A DNA stretch of 64,000 bases from GCA-003244245 sp050699955 (lineage in GTDB: Bacteria > Actinomycetota > Actinomycetes > Mycobacteriales > Pseudonocardiaceae), in NCBI GenBank assembly GCA_050699955.1, contig JBOHGD010000010.1:46313-110312 (forward strand), given 5' to 3'. This document shows positions 28,519 through 38,300 of the stretch, piece by piece. The position numbers and the translations under genes are program-made. Within the stretch, counting starts at the first letter, position 1, and each line of letters opens with the position of its first letter. The notes below the pieces were generated by a model that saw nothing but the letters and a program-made list of their open reading frames with translations, had not been told where the DNA came from and did no database searches.

Positions 28519-29121
28519 TTGACCACTGACGGGGTTGCCATAAGTGACGGGATTGCCGGAGATATCGCGCTCGTCGTGGGTTTGGGCAACCCGGGGCTTG
28601 GCTACGCGGGTAATCGGCACAACGTCGGATTCATGGTCGTCGACGAGCTGGCCCAACGGGTGGGTCAGCGTTTCAAGGCGCACAAGACCCGGGCCGACAT
28701 TCTGGAGGCTCGGCTGGCCGGGCGACGTACCGTCCTCGCCCGGCCCCGCTCGTTCATGAACCTCTCCGGTGGTCCGGTGGCCGGGACTGCGCGGTTCTTC
28801 AAGGTCCCGCCGACCGATGTCGTGGTCGTGCACGACGACCTGGATCTCGACTATGGCGTGATCAAGCTCAAGCGCGGCGGCGGGGAGGGTGGGCACAACG
28901 GGCTGCGTTCGATCTCGGCGTCCCTGGGCAGCAGGGACTACCTGCGGGTGCGGTTCGGGATCGGGCGGCCGCCCGGCCGCAGCGATCCGGCTGACTTCGT
29001 GCTGCACGACTTCTCCTCGGTGCAACGCCGCGAGCTGGACCTGCTGGTGGACCGTTGCGCCGATGCCGTCGAGCAACTGCTCGCCTTGGGGTTGACCGCC
29101 ACCCAGAACCAGTTCCACTGA
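28519..29121 (+). CDS. pth: Peptidyl-tRNA hydrolase
   Basis: 200 residues if it starts at the TTG at 28519, which has AGGGAAGG ten bases upstream; ATG at 28486 and at 28429 are alternatives with poorer context. Core motifs are VVGLGNPGLGYAGNRHNVGF with catalytic His34, RPRSFMNLSG, HDDLDLDYG with the catalytic Asp, and GGGEGGHNGLRSI. It recycles peptidyl-tRNA released from stalled ribosomes. Standard family length is 185-200 residues. The gene directly follows rplY, the conserved order. Confidence 0.94.
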   Translation: MTTDGVAISDGIAGDIALVVGLGNPGLGYAGNRHNVGFMVVDELAQRVGQRFKAHKTRADILEARLAGRRTVLARPRSFMNLSGGPVAGTARFFKVPPTDVVVVHDDLDLDYGVIKLKRGGGEGGHNGLRSISASLGSRDYLRVRFGIGRPPGRSDPADFVLHDFSSVQRRELDLLVDRCADAVEQLLALGLTATQNQFH

Positions 29122-29127
29122 GCCGGG

Positions 29128-29171
29128 CACACCGTGCACCAGCGCCTGACACACCGTGCACCAGCGCCTGA
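29128..29171. repeat. Two tandem copies of a 22-bp repeat
   Basis: Identical 22-base units at 29128-29149 and 29150-29171, each beginning CACACCGTGCACCAG, with a broken third unit after. Read on the minus strand they carry CAGGCGCTGGTGCACGG, closely matching the 27405-27480 units. The array occupies the whole gap between the convergent pth and acyl-AMP ligase genes. Confidence 0.8.
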
Positions 29172-29181
29172 CACGCGGGGG

Positions 29182-30879
29182 TCAGGGCTGCGGTAGGTGT
29201 TCGGCGATTCGAACTCTGGCGGCGGCCCGGCGGAGCTTGCCGGACGGGGTCTTGGGCACCGTGGACGGCGGCAGTACCACCACCGCGCCCGGTCGCAGGC
29301 CCACCGCGTCGACCACCCGCGAGGTGACCTCGCGGCGCAGGGCGCGCTCGGCATCCGGGTCGCCCGCCCGGTTGGACTCGACGGCCACCGCGAACGACTC
29401 CCGCCGCGCGCCTGCGTCGATGCGCACTGCGACCACGTTGCCCGCGCGCACACCGTCAGCTCGTCCTGCGGCCCGCTCTATGTCGGTCGGATAGACGTTG
29501 CGCCCGCCCATGATGATGACGTCCTTGCGCCGCCCGCAGACCACGACGTCGCCCTCGGCGAGGTAACCCTCGTCCCCGGTGTCCAGCCAGCCGTCCGGGT
29601 CGCGGGTGGGCACTGCTCCGGTGACGGTGAGGTACTCGCGGGTCACCGACTCGCCACGGAGCCGGATCCGGCCGACCTCGCGCTCGCCCAGCAGGCCGCC
29701 ATCCCCGCCGGTCACCTGCACTTCCAGTCCGGGCAGCGGCGGGCCGAGCCGGGGGAAGGCTCTGACGCCGGGGCCATCGGGCCCGGCTGGGACGGCCCGG
29801 CGCTGCGTCTCCAGCGCGTCGGCGTCCACGGTGTCCACCTGGAGGCCGGTTCCGCGTGGCGCGAAGGAGACCCCGAGCGTGGACTCGGCCATCCCGTAGG
29901 CGCACACCACGCATTTCTCCCACAGACCGAACCGGGCCCCGGCCGCCGTGAACGCGCGCACCGCGTCCGGGTCAATGGGCTCCGCACCGTTGAGCGCGCA
30001 GCGCAGGGTGGACAGATCGAGGTCGCCATCCGCGCCGGCCAGCCGTCGGGCCATCAGGGCATAGGCGAAGTTCGGCGCCGCGGTCACCGTCCCGCGGTGC
30101 CTGCTGACCAGCTCAGCCCACAGCAGCGGGCGGGACAGGAAGTCCACCGGGGTGACCTTCACCAGCTCCAGGCCGAATGTCATCGGTACGGTGAGGAACC
30201 CGACCATCCCCATGTCGTGGAACAGCGGCAGCCAGGAGACCATGACGTCGGTCTGCGGATCGAGGCCGGCGGCCTGCACCATCGCGGTCATGTTGGCGTA
30301 GAGGTTGCCGTGCGTGATCCGGACCGCCTTGGGCTCGGCGGTGGAGCCCGAGGTGAGCTGCAGCAGAGCGGTGTCGTCCTCGCTGACCGGAACCGGCGCG
30401 GCGAGCGGCGTCCCGGCGGGGCCGGTGTCGTCGCAGAGGTCGGCGAGCATCCGGTAGCCGATCCCGCGCTGGTCGAGCATCGGGGCGAGCCCGTCGAAGG
30501 GCGGCCCGAGCAACACCAGTTTGGCGCCGATCATGCCGAGCACGGTGACGGTGTCGGCGGCCCAGTCGGCCAGGTCGATACGGGCGGTGGGCTGGTGCAG
30601 CATGGTCACGCTGCCGCCGGCCAGCCAGACGCCCTGTACCGCGGGGGCGATCAGCGCGGGGTCCCCGGCCAGCACCGCGACGGCGTCACCGTGGTGCACA
30701 CCGGGCGTGGCCCCGCTCAGTCCCATCAGAGTTCCGGCCGCGCGAAGGGCCTGCTCGTGTACCTCCACCCAGGTGCGACGGCGCGGGTCGCCCGGTTCGC
30801 CGGTGGTGATGCCGCGATCGGATCGGTACGGCGAATCCGGCCGACAATGGGCCAGGAGGGTGTCGACGAACCTGCTCAC
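29182..30879 (-). CDS. Fatty-acyl-AMP ligase family AMP-dependent synthetase
   Basis: 565 residues from a GTG at 30879; the frame is open to 30996 but the extension is Arg-rich and unlikely. The adenylate-forming P-loop LLQLTSGSTAEPKAVRITHG, the SWLPLFHDMGMVGF motif typical of fatty-acyl-AMP ligases (FAAL/FadD32 type), the ACL motif GWLDTGDEGYL and the late GRRKDVIIMGGRNVYPTDIE are present. It activates a fatty acid as the acyl-adenylate. Position next to pth matches Rv1013 (pks16) of M. tuberculosis. No acyl carrier protein or PKS is in the window, so the acceptor is unknown. Confidence 0.88.
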   Translation of the reverse strand: MSRFVDTLLAHCRPDSPYRSDRGITTGEPGDPRRRTWVEVHEQALRAAGTLMGLSGATPGVHHGDAVAVLAGDPALIAPAVQGVWLAGGSVTMLHQPTARIDLADWAADTVTVLGMIGAKLVLLGPPFDGLAPMLDQRGIGYRMLADLCDDTGPAGTPLAAPVPVSEDDTALLQLTSGSTAEPKAVRITHGNLYANMTAMVQAAGLDPQTDVMVSWLPLFHDMGMVGFLTVPMTFGLELVKVTPVDFLSRPLLWAELVSRHRGTVTAAPNFAYALMARRLAGADGDLDLSTLRCALNGAEPIDPDAVRAFTAAGARFGLWEKCVVCAYGMAESTLGVSFAPRGTGLQVDTVDADALETQRRAVPAGPDGPGVRAFPRLGPPLPGLEVQVTGGDGGLLGEREVGRIRLRGESVTREYLTVTGAVPTRDPDGWLDTGDEGYLAEGDVVVCGRRKDVIIMGGRNVYPTDIERAAGRADGVRAGNVVAVRIDAGARRESFAVAVESNRAGDPDAERALRREVTSRVVDAVGLRPGAVVVLPPSTVPKTPSGKLRRAAARVRIAEHLPQP

Positions 30880-30996
30880 GACCAGCCAGCTTACGGACTG
30901 TGGTCCGCAGCGGTAGTCAAGATCCTTACTTGGTGTCGCTATCCGATCACGAACCGATCTCAGCGGACGCCGCCTGCCGTGGAGATGGCCGGCCAC

Positions 30997-31626
30997 CTAG
31001 ACGACGGAGAACTCCTCGGGGAGGACGCCTCGCCCGGTCAGCGCGCGAAGAACGGTATGACCATCCCCGGTCGCGGCCGCGATCCGGGCGGCGAGTGCCG
31101 TGGCATCGGCGAGTACTGCCGCCGGAAGGCCGGCGGGGAGGCCGGCGGCAGCGGCGATATCGAGGCTGTGCACGGCGAGCTCGAAGGTTCGGGTCGGGAG
31201 CCAGGCATCCAGCCGCATGCCGCCGATCAACTCGTGGATCTCCACCAGGGTGTCGTCGGTGACCAGGTCGAGTTTCGCGGTCACCTGATCCAGCAGGGCA
31301 CGAACGGCGTGGGCTGGTTGGTCCCCGAGTGCTTCACCGTCGCGGCGGGCCCGGGTGGTCGACGCTTCCACGGCGGCCTGATAGATCGATGGGTCGACTG
31401 ACTTGGCGAAGGCGTAGTACCCCTCCGCAGAGGATATGGCCTCGGAACCGGATTGCCCGTCGAGGACGGTGACCACATGGGTGAGCGCCGCCGTAGCGGT
31501 ATGGCCGACGAGGTCACGAAGGTTCCACACACCGAGGGCAGGTGCGTCCCAGGTGGCGCCGGGCAGCCGGTCGACGAGCGCGGCGAAGGCATCAGCAGCT
31601 GACAGGTAGGTCCCACGCACGGTCAT
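30997..31626 (-). CDS. Maleylpyruvate isomerase/mycothiol-dependent DinB-fold protein
   Basis: 209 residues from the ATG at 31626 (GTG at 31635 also in frame). WNLRDLVGHTATAALTHV near residues 35-55 gives the first metal-binding His of the MDMPI/DinB four-helix bundle, and ELAVHSLDIAAAAGLP supplies the later His; a third ligand is likely Glu in the middle. Actinobacterial members use mycothiol as cofactor. Substrate unknown. It is upstream of the acyl-AMP ligase on the same strand, 117 bases away, and downstream of the ABC-F gene. Confidence 0.8.
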   Translation of the reverse strand: MTVRGTYLSAADAFAALVDRLPGATWDAPALGVWNLRDLVGHTATAALTHVVTVLDGQSGSEAISSAEGYYAFAKSVDPSIYQAAVEASTTRARRDGEALGDQPAHAVRALLDQVTAKLDLVTDDTLVEIHELIGGMRLDAWLPTRTFELAVHSLDIAAAAGLPAGLPAAVLADATALAARIAAATGDGHTVLRALTGRGVLPEEFSVV

Positions 31627-31678
31627 GCCCGCCACACTCGCACGACGACTGCCCCTGCGGGATGACTCGGTGATATCA

Positions 31679-33564
<1,886 letters not shown>

Positions 33565-33565
<1 letters not shown>

Positions 33566-34524
33566 CAGGCGTGCGCGAGGGGTTCGGGGGGCGGCACCGG
33601 GCGCGGGTCGTCCACCACCCGGGCACCGGGCACCGGGCCGCTGGCCACCCGGACGGTACGGCAGACCCCCACACCGGCCAGCTCGGCGGCCACCCGGACG
33701 GCGGCGTCGGAGTCGGCGCACAGGAACGCGCACGTCGGGCCTGATCCGGACACCATGCCCGCCAAGGCACCGGCGTCCACCCCAGCCCGCAGAGTGCGAC
33801 GCAGCGCGGGGCGCAGCGACACCGCGGCGGCCTGCAGGTCGTTACCGATCAGCAGCGCGAGCTGCCGGGGATCTCCGCAGGCCAGCGCCTCCAGCAGGGG
33901 TTCGACATCGCCGAGCCGCGGCGGCGGCGCGCCGTGGGCACGGAGCCGATCGAGCTCGCTGTAGACGTCCGGAGTGGCCAGGCCGCGGCGGTCCAGCGCG
34001 ATGACCCAGTGGAACGTGTGCCGGGTCAGCACCGGCACGAGGTTCTCGCCACGGCCCGTGCCCAGTGCCGTGCCGCCGTGCAGCGCGAACGGGACGTCAC
34101 TGCCGAGCCGGGCGGCGATTGCGGTCAGTTCCTCGCGGCTCACCTCCAGCCGCCACAGGCCGGCCAGCCCGACCAGTGCGCCTGCCGCGTCCGCACTGCC
34201 GCCCGCCATTCCACCGGCCACCGGTATGCCCTTGCGCAGCACGACGCGGACATCGGGCTCCTTCTCGACGTGCTCGGCGAGCGCGAGCACCGCACGCCAG
34301 GCGAGGTTGCGGCGGTCGGTGGGCACGGTCCCGGCGCCTTCGCCGTGCACCTGCACGCCGGGCGTGTCGGTGGCCGCGACGGTCACCTCGTCGGTCAGTG
34401 ACAACGCCTGGAAGACGCTGACCAGCTCGTGATATCCGTCCTGGCGTGCTTCACCGACAGCCAGGTGCAGGTTCACCTTGGCCGGGACGCGCACGGTGAC
34501 CGGTTGGGGCACGACGGCGAGCAC
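33565..34524 (-). CDS. ispE: 4-diphosphocytidyl-2-C-methyl-D-erythritol kinase
   Basis: 319 residues from a GTG at 34524; upstream open frame is Arg-rich and non-coding. GHMP kinase: VRVPAKVNLHLAVGEARQDG at the N-terminus, ATP-binding IPVAGGMAGGSADAAGAL, and the late SGSGPTCAFLC glycine motif. It phosphorylates CDP-methylerythritol in the MEP isoprenoid pathway, needed for undecaprenyl and quinone synthesis. In mycobacteria ispE follows ksgA directly; here two genes (deazaflavin-type and SRPBCC) are inserted between them. Confidence 0.94.
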
Positions 34525-34649
34525 GGTCCCCAGGGTACGGGGGCGCGCTGAGTGACGTCGGCGAGCCGTTCCCGGCCGTGACCGGGCTCGACCCGCTGGG
34601 CACACCAGCGTTGGGGCGGCGTTCGCGGCACCGGTGTTGGATGGGGAGC

Positions 34650-35090
34650 ATGTCTCTGCAAGGTGAGTACCAACCGAGCCCTACGGAGTGGGTCCGCAAC
34701 CAGGTCGAGCTGTACGAGAGCTCCGGCGGCACCCAGGGCGCCACGATGCACGACCGGCCCGTGATCATCTTGACGACCCAGGGCGCCAGATCCGGGAAGC
34801 TGCGCAAGTCGCCGCTGATGCGGGTGGAGCACGACGGCGAGTACGCGGTCGTCGCGTCGCTCGGCGGCGCACCGCAGCACCCGCGCTGGCACTACAACAT
34901 CCGCGGCAACCCGAACGTCGAGCTCCAGGACGGGCCGAAGAAGCACGACTACGTCGCCCGCGAGGTCACCGGCGACGAGAAGGCCACGTGGTGGGACCGG
35001 GCCGTGGCCGCGTTTCCCGACTACGCCGAATACCAGCGCAAGACGGACCGGGAGATCCCGGTGTTCGTGCTGGAACGCGCCGCAGGCTGA
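34650..35090 (+). CDS. Nitroreductase family deazaflavin-dependent oxidoreductase (Ddn type)
   Basis: 146 residues, ATG at 34650. The split-barrel F420-binding signature runs through PVIILTTQGARSGKLRKSPLM, YAVVASLGGAPQHPRWHYNI and NPNVELQDG, then a C-terminal WWDRAVAAFPDYAEYQRKTD segment; these match the Ddn/Rv3547 group. Such enzymes use reduced F420 for quinone or xenobiotic reduction. Small, cytosolic or membrane-associated. It is the only plus-strand gene in this minus-strand stretch, divergent from ispE. Confidence 0.9.
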   Translation: MSLQGEYQPSPTEWVRNQVELYESSGGTQGATMHDRPVIILTTQGARSGKLRKSPLMRVEHDGEYAVVASLGGAPQHPRWHYNIRGNPNVELQDGPKKHDYVAREVTGDEKATWWDRAVAAFPDYAEYQRKTDREIPVFVLERAAG

Positions 35091-35124
35091 CCCGGCACCG
35101 GCTCCCGGGCCGGGAACGCCCGGG

Positions 35125-35832
35125 CTAGGCGAACAATCGGGCGAGCCAGGACTGCCAGGCCCGCTCGGCCTGCTCGCGATCCACGTCGTCGGAGTAGCTG
35201 TGGTGTCCCGTGGCCACCGGCAGCCCCAAGGCGGCTCGCCCGTGGAACCGGTAGAGCGCGTCGGCGGCACGCACGCCGAGGTAGGCCGGGGTGAGGTAGT
35301 CCACGACACCCTCGATCGGCGCGAGCCCCTCCGGGGTGAGCCGCACCTGCTCGCCCACCGACGCCGGCCCGGTCAGCCCGAGCCCGTCGAGGACCACCGG
35401 CCAGGCGCGTTCCTCGGCCGATGCCGGTGGCCCCTCGACGCCGATGTAGGTGGCGGGCCTGCCGGGGAAGTAGGTCAGGTACTGGGCCAGTGTGTGCAGG
35501 TACATGTCCCAGCCCAGGCTCGTCCGGTCCTCGTACTCGGTGTCCCAGCCGTCGCCGAGCACGGCGCTGTGCACGAACCGGAGCACGGTGCTGCCGCCCT
35601 CGCGTGCCTCGATGAGGTACTCGAACGCGTGCGTCGTGCCGTCCTCGGCCTCGGGGGTCCGCACCGCGAAGTGCTTGGGCGGGTCCCATGCGCTGGCCCC
35701 GGCCCCGTCGGGTGGGGCCTGCATCGGCATGAACCACGCCGCGAGTCCCGGGCCGGTGGCGATCGCCTCCCACACCTGCTCCGGGGTCGCTTCGAGTAGG
35801 ACCTCCTTGCGGAGCTCGAATTCGCGGGGCAT
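35125..35832 (-). CDS. SRPBCC/AHSA1 (activator of Hsp90 ATPase-like) protein
   Basis: 235 residues from the ATG at 35832, one base past the ksgA stop region. The AHSA1 START-like fold is recognised from FELRKEVLLEATPEQVWEAI, TGPGLAAWFMP and later FEYLIEAREGGSTVLRFVHS and WDTEYEDR. The C-terminal third (about 150-235) is additional and may be a second SRPBCC-like half. Binds hydrophobic ligands; function unknown. It directly follows ksgA, with one base between stop and start. Confidence 0.82.
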   Translation of the reverse strand: MPREFELRKEVLLEATPEQVWEAIATGPGLAAWFMPMQAPPDGAGASAWDPPKHFAVRTPEAEDGTTHAFEYLIEAREGGSTVLRFVHSAVLGDGWDTEYEDRTSLGWDMYLHTLAQYLTYFPGRPATYIGVEGPPASAEERAWPVVLDGLGLTGPASVGEQVRLTPEGLAPIEGVVDYLTPAYLGVRAADALYRFHGRAALGLPVATGHHSYSDDVDREQAERAWQSWLARLFA

Positions 35833-35833
35833 G

Positions 35834-36823
35834 TCAGAACTCCTTCGTCTGGGGTCTCTCATTGTCGGTCTGGCGACCTCCGGCTCGATCGTCCGCCACG
35901 CGCGCGACGCTGATCCGGGCGAAGTCCTCGACACTCAGCCGCTCGGCACGGGTGCCCGGATCCACTCCGGCGGCGCGCAGCACCCGCTCGGCGTCGGCGG
36001 CTGATCCGGCCCAGCCGGCCAGCGCGGCCCGCAGCGTCTTGCGACGCTGCGCGAAAGCGGCATCGACCAGCCTGAACACCTCCGCCCGGAACACCTCCGC
36101 CCCGGACACCTCGGCCCCGGACACCTCGGCCCCGGGCACCTCGGCCGGGTGCGCCGGGCCCGGCGCAGCACGGCGGGTAAAGGCGACCAGGCCCGAATCC
36201 ACATTGGGTACCGGCCAGAACACCGCCCTGGGTACCGCGCCTGCCCGGCGGACATCGGCGAACCAGGCCGCCTTGACACTGGGCACGCCGTAGCTCGCGG
36301 TGCCCGGTTCGGCGGCGAGCCGGTCGGCCACCTCGGCCTGCACCATCACCAGCCCACTTCGCAGGCTCGGCAGCTCGGCCAGCAGGTGCAGCAGCACGGG
36401 GACACCCACGTTGTAGGGCAGGTTGGCGACCAGCGCGGTGGGTGCCGCGCCGCCGGCCGCCTCGACGATCCCGGCCTGGCGCACCCGCAGCGCGTCGGCG
36501 GTCAGCACCCGCAGCGCGGTGGCGCGCTCCGGGAGCCGATCGGCCACTGTGCCCGCCAGCGCACCGGCCAGCACCGGGTCCACCTCCACGGCCAGCACGC
36601 GGTGCGCCGCGCCGAGCAGGGCGAGGGTGAGCGAACCCAGCCCAGGCCCGACTTCGAGCACGACGTCATCGGCGGTGAGAGCGGCCGCGGCCACGATCCG
36701 ACGGACCGTGTTGGCGTCGTGCACGAAGTTCTGCCCCAGCCGCTTGGTCGGGCGCAGTTCGAGCCGGTCGGCGAGCCTGCGCAGCTCGGCCGGGCCCAGC
36801 AGCGCGCGGCCCGGCCCCGTCAT
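35834..36823 (-). CDS. ksgA: 16S rRNA dimethyladenosine transferase
   Basis: 329 residues from the ATG at 36823. RPTKRLGQNFVHDANTVRRI opens the enzyme, the SAM motif is VLEVGPGLGSLTL, and the catalytic motif is NLPYNV. It dimethylates two adjacent adenosines near the 3' end of 16S rRNA. Before the conserved FRLVDAAFAQRRKTLR segment it carries five in-frame AEV-type pentapeptides coded by a 15-bp minisatellite, absent from normal family members. The start codon lies within one arm of a 14-bp inverted repeat. Conserved neighbour of ispE and rpfB. Confidence 0.94.
   Translation of the reverse strand: MTGPGRALLGPAELRRLADRLELRPTKRLGQNFVHDANTVRRIVAAAALTADDVVLEVGPGLGSLTLALLGAAHRVLAVEVDPVLAGALAGTVADRLPERATALRVLTADALRVRQAGIVEAAGGAAPTALVANLPYNVGVPVLLHLLAELPSLRSGLVMVQAEVADRLAAEPGTASYGVPSVKAAWFADVRRAGAVPRAVFWPVPNVDSGLVAFTRRAAPGPAHPAEVPGAEVSGAEVSGAEVFRAEVFRLVDAAFAQRRKTLRAALAGWAGSAADAERVLRAAGVDPGTRAERLSVEDFARISVARVADDRAGGRQTDNERPQTKEF
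36077..36148. repeat. 15-bp coding minisatellite inside ksgA
   Basis: Five units beginning CACCTC(C/G)GCCCCGGA-like at 36077, 36092, 36107, 36122 and 36137; the fifth is shortened. Read on the minus strand they encode five pentapeptides of the types AEVPG, AEVSG and AEVFR. The length is a multiple of three, so the frame is kept. Confidence 0.85.
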
Positions 36824-36891
36824 GCAGACATCACGGGCTGTCCGGCCGGACAGTGCGCCGCCCGGACAGTGCGCCGCGATGTCTGCATGAC
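36819..36891. repeat. Inverted repeat between rpfB and ksgA
   Basis: GTCATGCAGACATC (36819-36832) and GATGTCTGCATGAC (36878-36891) are perfect 14-bp arms. Inside are two direct copies of CGGACAGTGCGCCGC (36847-36861 and 36863-36877). The left arm contains the ksgA start codon, so the ksgA translation start could be folded into a hairpin. It begins 9 bases after the rpfB stop on the minus strand. Confidence 0.75.
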
Positions 36892-36899
36892 CGGCGAGA

Positions 36900-38066
36900 C
36901 TAGGACAACCCCAGCCTGGACGAGCACGACGGCCATGCGCCGTAGCCACCCCGGCCGTCGCGGATCTTCTGGGCGACCGCGATCTGCTGCTCGCGGCTGG
37001 CCTGGTTCGGGTAGGCCGCGTACTGGCCGCCGCCGTTCGCGGTCCAGGTGCCCTTGTCGAACTGCAGACCCCCGTAGTAGCCGTTGCCGGTGTCCGCGGC
37101 CCAGTTCCCACCGGCCTCGCACCCGGCGAGCCGATCCCACACGGAGCCGCCGGACACCGAGGGGGCGGCGGCGGAGCTGGCGCCCACCCGGACCCGCCGC
37201 GGCTGTGCCGCGGTGATCTCCTTGGTGGCGATCTCCTTGCGCTGGGTCTGCTTGCCGTTGGTCAGGGTGACCAGGAAGGTGACCAGATCCTCGCCCGGTG
37301 TACCCGGCTCGTCGACGATCTGGCGGCCGCTGGCCAGGCCGGGATCCTTGACCTGCTGCACCGGGGGCGGGATCGGCCGCTGCTCCGTGCGGCGCTCGGT
37401 ACGGATCCGGGTCACCTGCACGGTCATCCCGGGCAGCACCGGCTGACTCGCCTCGGGATCCGACGTGTCCGAACCCTGCAGCGGCACGCCCTGCTCGGCG
37501 AGCAGCTCACCCACCGAGTGCGCGGTGGAGCTGACCTGCCGGCCCGGCTGGTCCGCGTCGATCAGGATGATCGGCTTGGGGATCTCTATCTCCAGCGCCA
37601 TGCCCTGCAACGGGATCTGACGGGTACGGTCCGTGGAGAGCACCATGCTCTCGGCACGCATGCCCAGCTGGCGCAGCGCGCTCTCCACGGTGTGCGCCGT
37701 GGTCCAGACCTTGCGCGTGGTCCCGTCGACGCTCAGGTCCAGTGGCCTGCCGCGCTTGAGCACGATGCGGCTGCCGTCGTCGATCTCGCTGTCCGCGGTC
37801 GGGGCCAGCGCGTCCTTGTCGTCGGCGTGCAGACCCGCGGATTGCAATGCACCTGATACCGATGAGGCGAAGGTGTGGACGGTGCGCTGTTGGCCATCCA
37901 CGGTGACGGTGACTGTCTTTCCCATCGTGAGAGCTGATGCGGTGCCGGTACTCAATGCCAGGGTGAGGGCCACAACGGAGGCCCGGACGATCGTGCGAGT
38001 GGTCACAAGTGTCCAGTCGTCGAGCTTCCGGGCAGGGGAGAGCACGAGAACGCGCAGGGAGCGCAC
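36900..38066 (-). CDS. rpfB: Resuscitation-promoting factor RpfB
   Basis: 388 residues. Order: short cytoplasmic start, a membrane/signal helix (TIVRASVVALTLALSTGTAS, about 24-43), three DUF348 units (first KTVTVTVDGQQRTVHTFASS; then LDLSVDG and ILIDADQP), a G5 domain (about 230-300, containing EDLVTFLVTLTNG and TQRKEIATKE), and the lysozyme-like Rpf domain with WDRLAGCEAGGNWAADTGNG (catalytic Glu) and GGLQFDKGTW. It cleaves peptidoglycan to restart growth of dormant cells. The start is uncertain: 38066 or GTG at 38006. A structured leader lies upstream. Confidence 0.93.
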   Translation of the reverse strand: MRSLRVLVLSPARKLDDWTLVTTRTIVRASVVALTLALSTGTASALTMGKTVTVTVDGQQRTVHTFASSVSGALQSAGLHADDKDALAPTADSEIDDGSRIVLKRGRPLDLSVDGTTRKVWTTAHTVESALRQLGMRAESMVLSTDRTRQIPLQGMALEIEIPKPIILIDADQPGRQVSSTAHSVGELLAEQGVPLQGSDTSDPEASQPVLPGMTVQVTRIRTERRTEQRPIPPPVQQVKDPGLASGRQIVDEPGTPGEDLVTFLVTLTNGKQTQRKEIATKEITAAQPRRVRVGASSAAAPSVSGGSVWDRLAGCEAGGNWAADTGNGYYGGLQFDKGTWTANGGGQYAAYPNQASREQQIAVAQKIRDGRGGYGAWPSCSSRLGLS

Positions 38067-38215
38067 GTCGGATCACGCCCACCGCCCCGACAGCGGCAGG
38101 CTCACCCACGCCAAGTCATGGCTTGCCGGTGGCCTTCCCAGCCACCTGACCGTGACCTACGTGCTCGCACCCGGAGTTCCCCACCCCGGCTGACAGTCAC
38201 GGAACGGTAACGGCG
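38067..38215 (-). other. Structured 5' leader of rpfB, possible cyclic-di-AMP-type riboswitch
   Basis: On the minus strand, between about 38215 and the rpfB start, the RNA would contain GGGGAACTCC, a hairpin GGTGGC-TGGGAAGG-CCACC, CAAGCCATGACTTGG and GGGTGAGCC. GGGGAAC and GGGTGA recall the ydaO (c-di-AMP) riboswitch, which controls rpf genes in Actinobacteria, but the distal conserved block I would expect is not visible. Upstream, GTTACC and GTGACT recur 11 bases apart (38196-38211 region), similar to MtrA-type direct repeats. Treat both as hypotheses. Confidence 0.25.
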
Positions 38216-38300
38216 CGTGGCACCCAAGCGAAGAATCGACCGCGCTGTGTCGCCGACGCCACACCCTGGGTCGGTGAGCGGTATCGGCGGCGCCGAAGTG

